Assembly: GCA_038501785.1 (NCBI GenBank)
Contig: JBAMJR010000084.1
Span: forward strand, 1,240,001-1,304,000
Origin: Myoxocephalus aenaeus
Taxonomy: Eukaryota > Chordata > Actinopteri > Perciformes > Cottidae
DNA: 64,000 nt
Direction of reading: 5' to 3'
Every line of letters starts with the position of its first letter. Within the stretch, counting starts at the first letter, position 1. Shown here piece by piece: positions 56,252 to 64,000 of the stretch. The notes under the pieces are model-generated. The model made no database searches. It was not told where the DNA came from and saw nothing but the letters and a program-made list of their open reading frames with translations. The position numbers were made by a program, and so were the translations under genes.

Positions 56252-59200
56252 TCAGGAGTCTTTGTAGTAGTTGTTGAAGTTGATGCGAAGAAGGAAATCC
56301 TCTAGATGAGGCTGGTAGCCTCTGTTCACCAGCTTGGTCACCACTGAGAAGAAAACAAATATATAATTTGTTTGTTCAAACAAAGATAGACACGGTTTAA
56401 TTTAAAATACATCAAATCCAGTATTCCAAAATAAAACGATGCTTCATGCAATATTTTTTTCACACAAAGATCTCAATTATATCGAGCTGAGAAACATCTT
56501 TCCTATATTCTCATTACAACAAGGAAGGGTAATCCTCACATGACTTCATTAACTCCTTTCATTTAGAGAACATTTGATGTGCTTTAAAAAAAACTAACTC
56601 AATTTGATATAATTTGGCAACCCTTAAACTTGAAAATTAGAAGGTAATCTACAGTGAAGATATTGAAGACACGGAGGGATTATCTAAAGTCTTTGTTGCC
56701 TCCATCCCAACCTTCTTTTCCTCTTATTTAATCGATATTGCTGTTTTTTATTCACTGATTGATTGGCAATACTTCTACACATCCTGTGGCTTCATAATTC
56801 TAAAACTAAACGACAGCTGAATCAAATTACTTGATAAAACTAAATATATATAAAGATTTTCTCCTCACCTTTGAAAAGGAATTGAGAGTAATACTTGAAG
56901 GTGTTGTACGACTGCTGCATGGCGATGAAGCTGGGGTGCACTGCCTCCCCCTGCTGGCTGCCCCAGGGCTGTGCGATCAGCTGGGCCCGAAACTTGAGGA
57001 TCAGGCTGAAGATGCTGTGGATGATGTTCATGACCGGAGCCGCCTTCTCCGTCAGCAAACCCCTGGGGAGGCACGAGAGTGCAAAGTTTAAGAAGCGGGA
57101 CAAGGAACTTTGAAATGACTTTTCAGACTGACACAGAAAAGAGTGATACTAACAACCTCTCAATGAGATTAAATCATGCATTGGGTTCAAAAGTTAGCCT
57201 CTCATCCAGCTGGAATTTTAATTAACTTGGTACGAGGAGGTTGAATAAATTTTATATGAAATTACGAGTGCAGAGAAATCCACTTCAACTCGCTGTGCCT
57301 GAAGAAATCCTTTCACTCTCCTACATTTTTCTGCATTTTGTTGCAGCCTCAAGTCCTAATTGTTTTGATTAGACCTCAGCTGTCCGTATTAAAGCTCACA
57401 ACAATTTGTAGAACACATTTAACGCATAATTTTGTCTCCTGCAATTTTATCTTTATTTATCAATTGATCTAAAACTGCAACCGTAAGTTGATTTATCTAG
57501 TGGATCAAAATAACATTTATTTAAAAAAAAAAAAAAAGAGGCACAAATACCAAGCATTTTCACTTTAAGATATTCAATATAAAAACATGGAAACTCGCAA
57601 GAATTCCCCTTGATGAGCTGGAACTTGATGTATTTTAATTAACAGGCAGACACATCAGCAAATTCTATAAAAAGGGTCAAAATACGAATCCAAAAGAATT
57701 ATGTGTGTGGAGTGACTTCCTGTAAACCTCTTCCTTCTAACTGTGGGACATGCATTTTCTCTCTGTGTACTCAGGTGATGTGTTTTTGCTGCATTCAGCG
57801 AGCACCTATTGTATATAGCTTATGCATGCAATCTTTGAGTTTACAAGGTTATCTGTGTCTGCTCTCACGTGGGGTGCAGAGGCTAAACGCTGATAACACC
57901 GAACCCTGAAAGCTGTGATCGCTCAGCGTGTTGAAATGTTTAAAATGCATTGCATTCAAGGGGAAACAAGGACATTTGGTTCCAAAAATGTCTTCTCCAA
58001 TGCAATATGTTGAAAAAAAAAATCATATATCATCTACTTTGTGCACAGAGATAACAGCAAGCATTATATTGCAATGAATACTGAAAGATAAACAGTTCCA
58101 GCTTTCACCTGAAGATGGCTCTGTTGAGGTAGTCTGCGTGCATACGGTGGATGGCGTCTAGGTCGCTGGCAGAGGCCAGCTTGGCTGTGAACTCGCTCCA
58201 GGACACTTGCAGGATCTGGTTGGCGATGTATCCCTGCATCACCTTGACAAAATGCTGCATCTCATGTCTGTACAGCTGCAGCTGATGAAACTGCACCGAG
58301 CGACCTGCTCCTTTCACCAGCGCTGAGGGAAACAAAAGATGGCAACACGTCATGATCAGTGTCGCAGGGACGGAAAATAAACCTACGCTGGTTACAGACA
58401 TTTAAATATAAAGAGGTGCTGCTTCTCTGCGTCATATCACAGAAAAATCCATAACTCTGGGCTCTTTATGGCTGTCGGTCAGATATTTGAGCTAACTTTG
58501 GGCACATTCATTCTTAATGAAAATAATTGATAGTTAAAGCGATAGGAAACACTATAGGCAGACTTTGCTAAATCTATAATACAATGAAGCAGTCATGTTA
58601 GTCTTGCTTGTAGTAAAACAATTCAGAGTCCTGTTGTATTTAGTAATCATCTACATTCCCCTGGTGATCAGTAATATTATTGTTGTAGTCGCTGGAGTTT
58701 GCATCCCTCTAATACCTTAATACTTTGTTTTTTTCCCTTCAGGATATCCATCTAAGTAGTCTGTGCACAGGATCCACAGATCAATACTATCCAACCTACT
58801 GAAGCACACTATTTTACAACAGTCCCACTGCTATGAGATGTGCTTCGTATAAATAAAACAGAAAGGAATTGCAGTATCCCCCTCAATGGATATGGTATAA
58901 AAAAAGTTGGAGCACAACAGGAATAATTTGAAGGGCTCTCGGCGCAGGGCCTGAATCGACAGCTCCCACCTTCTCACCTGTTCTCTTGAGGTGGAACCAG
59001 ACTTCACGAAGGCTCCACACCATGTGTTTGAGCTGCAGCAGGAACGAGAACAGACGGTTGTACTTGTTCATGCAGCTGTCCGTGATGATGATGTTCAACG
59101 GCCAGTCCACCTGGGAGATGACGCAAAGGAAACGAGACGGGGGGGGGACAGAGGGAGGGGGGAGGGGGGGGGGGGGGGGGAGAAACCGTGTGTGAAGGTG

Positions 59201-62200
59201 TGAGAGTGAGTGAGTGTGAAAGAAAGGAAGGAAAAAGGAACGGGAGTTGGGAAAGACGGTTAAAAGGGAGAGTGACGAATGAGGCGAGGAGAAAGGTGTG
59301 AGAGCAGGGATGTTGATAAAGGAGGTGAGAGGATGGTGAAGGGAAGACGGAGCAGGTTGAGAAATGGGGGAAGATGAATGAGGAAAAGATATATGGGGAG
59401 AGAAAGAGTGGAGCAGAAAGAAACAAGACATAAGGGATGAAGATACGGAAAGGGGAGGAGATTAAAACATTTAAAAGATGGGAGATTCAGCAGGACAGCG
59501 AACAAAGAACAATATGTGCAGCATTAGTCACTGTGCATGTCATCCAAAAGACTCAACTCCAATCAATCTACAAAGCGTCAACCACTTAAGTGCGTGATAA
59601 GCTCATTTTCCACACCCAGGGCGGTTTGTCAAAACATGACAGGTTGTCACATTCAAGCTGCCACTCACGCCGAGACAAACGCGTTCTAGCAAGCGCACGC
59701 ACTCCGTTACTCAGTCCATTAAAAAAACACACGCCGCCTGACCTTGTAGCGGAGCTCCAGGCAGTTGAGAGCGTCGGGGGCGTGCGGGTGGAAGGTCTCC
59801 GGGAGGAAGCGCAGGGCGAAGGTGAAGTTACCGGCTAACGGGGTGTCCCCGTGTAAGCTGTACTGCAGGGACTTGCTGAGGATGGAGTTCAGGACCAGGG
59901 GGGTCAGCAGCTCGCCGGGAGTCTGGCCACTGCCCAGCTGAGTGGAGGAGACATTCGACAAAGAAATACACAAAAGGTCAAACATGGATTACTCCCCGCA
60001 CCTCCTCACCGATCTTTTCAAGTGTTTCATCAAAAAAAGGCACAGGAGTTGGCAGGTTTTTCCATCCCAAACAAACACTGCGTGGAACTGATTGCAATGA
60101 TTAGCTTGCTTTCCAGTTGAAGGTGTGCTAATCAGCGAGATCAGCTGGTGAAGTGTTTTGGCTGGAACAAAAAAAACTTCCGTCTCACGGGCCTCAGGAG
60201 ACAGATGTACGCAAATGTTTCTGCAGAACAGCAGCAGCACCGAGGCGTTAGCAAAGGATGTGCTTGTTATTTCACCGCGGGAAGCTCCGGGCTTATCGTA
60301 AGTCATCTCGGAATCAAGGCAGGGACGCTTTGTGTGCCGCCAAGCAGGCAATAGAAAATATGATGGGATTAAATTGTGAAAACAATGTGACAATGCGAAA
60401 AGTACTGATGAACTCGCAGACAATTATTACCTGAATCTGCAGCTCCCCTCATCTTTACAGAGAGTTTTCGCTCATTGTTTAGCGGTACGGCGCACAACTT
60501 TACTATTTTGGGTCACTCTCTCCGCTCTCATAACGTCGTTTTCAGCCGCTATAGATGGCTATTTCAGCGACAACGCTCCAACCACCCACAGATATTTCCC
60601 TCAGGAGCTGCTAGAATAAATAGTTGGACTTGAATACTGGAAACACAACTCCTAAATGAATGATTATCTCACTCTGTAACTGATGAATGTGTAAATACAT
60701 AAATGTTTGCTATATTCACACAAAAAAAAGTGATAACATGTCAATATTGTATTCACAAGGAGCAAGGCTGTAAACTAAATATTGATATGCTGAACGTCTG
60801 AGCAAACCGTGCCAGTTTACGCATCCAGCAGACGAGGAGCAACATTATTATTATTCATTTGGAGTCGCATTTCTGGCCGCCTGATGAATGTACCTCCTCA
60901 TTAACAATATTAAAATATCAAAGTGTCAGTTTTGCGTGTACATTTTATAACAGCGATCCTTTCTTGAGAAGCTGCAGGCGGTACAACTGCAACGCACACA
61001 GGCGCTAGGGATCTGTAGTTATTCTGCGCGAGAGAGTCGGGTAACTTCCTCCGGAGAACTGGCCTCCACCTGTGGCGCATATATTTTAAAATAACGGCCA
61101 ACTCTGGGTAGCCTGCTAGTTTATGCATACAATAATTTTGTTTACAAGGTCACCTGGCCCCTGCGCTGAGGCTGAAAGCAGATAACACTAAATACATGCA
61201 GTGCTGCTCAACAACAAAAAAAAAAAGTTGCATTCAAGAGGCGACAAGGACATTTGGCCTCGTTCCAAGATGATTTCTCTTGTCCTTTCCGAGAGCGCAA
61301 TAAATACATCAATATTTTCAGCAACACTTTTAAAAAGAGCTTCACCTTTTCAAAGAGCAGATCGCTGAGGGACTGTGCGAACTCGCCATCCTCCATCAGC
61401 AGGAAGTGGCGCAGCGCCTCAAAGTGCCGCTCCACCCCCAACTCCACGAAGAAGTAGTCCACCACTGCCTTGTTCACCAAAGACACACTGAAGATGGAAG
61501 GTGGAGGAGAGAAGGACCAAGATAAGAAGAGAGCAGTTTTTGGACTGAAAATTATGCCGACTTGCATATTTGATACAGGTTGTGAGGATGATAGACATCT
61601 GCTCTGGAGAAAGCTCAGGGAATATACCGGGGTTTCACTTTTTTAGATGACTTCCTCCATCCCATTGCTTTAAATTATTCCTAAGCAATTCGCATTTATA
61701 ACACAGTGGGATTTAGGGGAGACTCTCTTTAAGTGAAAAGTCAGCAGAGAAGATATAAAAATAGGAGTTGAAAATCTCTTGAAAACTTCACTGTGTTGCT
61801 AAGCACAGGATAAAAATGTGTTAATAAAACTTTAGAGCTATGAATTCCAATGCTTAATACACTGCACCCCCTCTGTGTGCAGAAAGGGATGAGAAAGCCA
61901 TTTCTTTACACACAAAGGCTGAACTGCATAGTGTGCAAAAACATTGCATTGAAGACTGACAAGCTAGTCTGGATCTCTGATGGAATTTCAAACAGAAAAA
62001 AGGATCCGACAAAGATGGAAAGTAATAAGAATTTAAATTATTCCTCCGGTGCAGAATGTGCACTCAACTACAGTTTAAGTGGCCTGGAGTAGCAGAAAAA
62101 TGAGGAGATCAGTGAAAGCCTCACACCTGCATTTCACTTAAACATAGTATTTCAGCTTCCAGGGAAGATAATCATGTCTTTCTCACACACTCAAAACTCA

Positions 62201-62447
62201 TAAACAACATGCTTCCAAATATGATGTTTTTATGTCCTTTCGTAACCACAAAACAGACACTTTTCTTCCTGCAGCTTTTCTTTCTCTCAGCCAGACACTC
62301 ACTGTGTGATGAGCGGGGTAGTGACGGCCTGTTTTATCAGAACTGGCAGGGAAACCATCTCGCTGAGCTGGACAGCAGTGGGGTCCATGGGAAGTCCCCA
62401 GGGGCCCCGAGTTACCTGCTTCAGCAGCTGACACTCGGGGGACGAAG
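56252..62447 (-). CDS. tubgcp6: tubgcp6: gamma-tubulin complex component 6, last seven coding exons (5' part outside window)
   Basis: Exons in transcript order are 62447-62303, 61487-61346, 59937-59743, 59110-58978, 58322-58109, 57062-56869 and 56343-56252. They join in one frame across GT-AG introns and give about 370 residues ending NNYYKDS and TGA. Segments close to the human GCP6 C-terminus include SLVNKAVVDYFFVELG, LLMEDGEFAQSLSDLLFEK, GQTPGELLTPLVLNS, VDWPLNIIITDSCMNKY, FKYYSQFLFK and HLEDFLLRINFNNYY. Family knowledge: GCP6 is a large (human 1,819 residues) Spc97/Spc98-family subunit that scaffolds the gamma-tubulin ring complex at centrosomes; this C-terminal GRIP2 part contacts gamma-tubulin. 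The N-terminal GRIP1 part and GCP6-specific insert should lie right of 64000. The first exon here (62447-62303) is the least conserved and its 5' border the least sure. Nothing coding is seen from 62448 to 64000. Confidence 0.93.
59139..59180. repeat. G-rich run in a tubgcp6 intron
   Basis: Runs of 9, 4, 6 and 17 or more G separated by short spacers on the plus strand. The sequence can form G-quadruplexes; the tubgcp6 transcript would carry the C-rich strand. It starts about 30 bases upstream, in transcript sense, of the 59110-58978 exon, so it lies next to that acceptor. Purine-rich sequence continues to about 59480. Confidence 0.9.
59938..61345. other. tubgcp6 intron, 1.4 kb, no feature assigned
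   Basis: The open frame on the minus strand at 59989-60423 and others here show no GCP similarity. Parts of 60430-60600 (tcataacgtcgttttcagcc; tatagatggctatttcagcg) look like an interspersed repeat but cannot be named. Confidence 0.5.
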
Positions 62448-64000
62448 CTGCGTGAGGGGGGAGATGACAGGCATGTTTGCTGAATAAATGTCAGTCTCAC
62501 AACCGCAGAAAGCTGTGCCGTTTTAAATAGTGTGAAAAAACAATAGCGTGTACAGTGAAAGTAAAAAAAAATTGAATTTGCTGGAATGGATGATGCAAAA
62601 GTAAATGTTTAAACATTAAAAGATCAAGTTTAGTAGGACGGAAACTTGGGCTTTGAATTAGTTTTTTTTACTATTTTCTAAAATGTGATGAACTTAATAA
62701 TGAAAATAATCGGCAGCCCGAAAACTAAGGTGTATAAATGTGTTCGTGCACCTCTCTGACACAATAAAAATAAAACAATAGATCTGCCCAATGGATAGAA
62801 TTTACTGCAGGGTGAGTCCATTAAAAAGCACTATATCGTAATTCGTTCACGTTATTTTGTCCACCGTCTATATTTATAGTAACACGCCTTAAATAATTAG
62901 GGCTCCTGACTTTGATCAGTAGTGTGGAAGATGCATTCGGCTGACTGATTTCACGGAGACCCTGGAAGCTGGCATGAAAAATAGCAGCATGACACGCAGA
63001 GTGAAAAAGATGAGCCAAGATGCATCTCGCCCAAACATAAACCAGACTTAATACTCTTATGAAATATCACTGCTTTTTATACAACCTCTGTGCCTGCTGT
63101 TGGAGTAAATATTAAACGGGGCTCGTTTTAATTGAAGTATGCCCCACCGCTCTATGGTGCATCATTTCTCCACAATTTCACATAATGTTTTGCTCTATTT
63201 CACAAGATGTTATTTCAGAAACATCAAGGACTTTATCAGGCTGCATGTAGCGTACAAGTCACCTTTCACTATGTAGACATGCTGATAATGTTCAATGTAG
63301 GCTGCAGGCTACTATCAGAAGATCAGGGGAGCCCATTTCATTTTCCGACTGGATTTGTAGCGCAGGCCACAACCCTTTGTTAAAAAATGTATGGATTGAG
63401 CTTTGTCTTTAGTCTCATCTAATTTCAGTCCACAAGAAAAGGCAACAGTCTTAGCAGAATTATTGTACTGTAGAAAAACATTAATTAATTAATTTTACTC
63501 AATTTATGAGCCAAATAATTAAATTGTGTTCATTTAATTTATGATTGGAATACAGTACCTACTTTACTTCGGTTGTGCTGTGAAATTAGCCCACGCAAAT
63601 TGTTTAAATAAAGATTTAATTAAAGTTTAGGCCTCTGCTACCGAGAGGTTCTATATATGGGGTTCAGAGCATTAAATGATCTGTATTCAACATTCAGAGC
63701 ATTAATCTTGAAGCAAAACACATTCTGCTTTGTATAGATATAGTGGAGGAATGGCTACCTAAGCAGAAAATGAAGTCGCTCTCACTCCTCTGTGTTATAA
63801 TCTGAGTTTGTCTGTATCATGCTAGCCACCTGCTCAGCCTTCTCCGTGTTGAGAGCTGTGTAAAAGCAATAGATATGCTCTAAATTTCTTATAGAGCACA
63901 TTTTAAGGGAACCAAAACCTTTCAGAGGATATGCTCTCTGGACATGAAACAGCTCTGGTTTTACTCAATCTTCCATTTCCTCTCTGACCGAGTTAAAATG
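62448..64000. other. Presumed tubgcp6 intron reaching the window edge
   Basis: No exon found on the minus strand, although the gene's N-terminal two thirds must lie further right. AT-rich with no listed repeat. Confidence 0.5.

Noticed and set aside
58883..59431. 182-residue Pro/Ser-rich minus-strand open frame
   Set aside because: Mostly an open reading through a pyrimidine-rich intron of tubgcp6. Only the part at 59110-58978 is a real exon (VDWPLNIIITDSC...), used in its spliced context.
62388..62426. Possible splice donor GTAACT inside the first tubgcp6 exon of the window (after CTGAAGCAG)
   Set aside because: The reading frame stays open past it and runs into the conserved residues before SLVNKAVVDYFF. 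Using that donor would need another unseen exon to supply them.

Overview
This is vertebrate nuclear DNA, most likely from a percomorph-type teleost fish. Two genes have typical vertebrate GT-AG exon-intron structure. Introns and flanks are full of long (CA)n/(TA)n microsatellites and short dispersed repeats that I recognise from teleost genomes. No bacterial, plasmid or CRISPR-like content is present, and the species cannot be named from the sequence alone.

Layout. Positions 1 to about 36,130 form a gene-free stretch. I found no exon that I can support there. It holds microsatellites, a 536-bp hAT-type non-autonomous transposon with an exact 8-bp target duplication (13265-13800), a tRNA-derived SINE with target duplication (34202-34503), a second MITE-like element (25513-25732), two side-by-side LINE 3' tails (20837-21230), three copies of one short dispersed repeat, and two fold-back sequences. 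From 36305 to 53442 (+) lies a complete 21-exon appl2 gene. It joins into a 665-residue protein (my translation; human APPL2 is 664) with BAR, PH and PTB domains. Intron 13 carries a decayed LINE on the opposite strand, and intron 17 holds a striking palindrome embedded in (TA)n. From 62447 down to 56252 (-) lie the last seven coding exons of tubgcp6, about 370 residues forming the C-terminal gamma-tubulin-binding part. The rest of that gene lies beyond the right edge. The two genes converge tail to tail, with stop codons 2.8 kb apart and candidate poly(A) signals about 640 bp apart.

Functionally the genes are unrelated. APPL2 is a Rab5-endosome adaptor. GCP6 is a scaffold subunit of the gamma-tubulin ring complex. 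I do not see an undescribed multi-gene system here. The most unusual structure is the palindrome/(TA)n arrangement at 50757-51150. Other points worth a look are the weak splice donor of appl2 exon 19, the appl2-tubgcp6 adjacency, and several unassigned non-coding blocks in the left 36 kb that could be regulatory.
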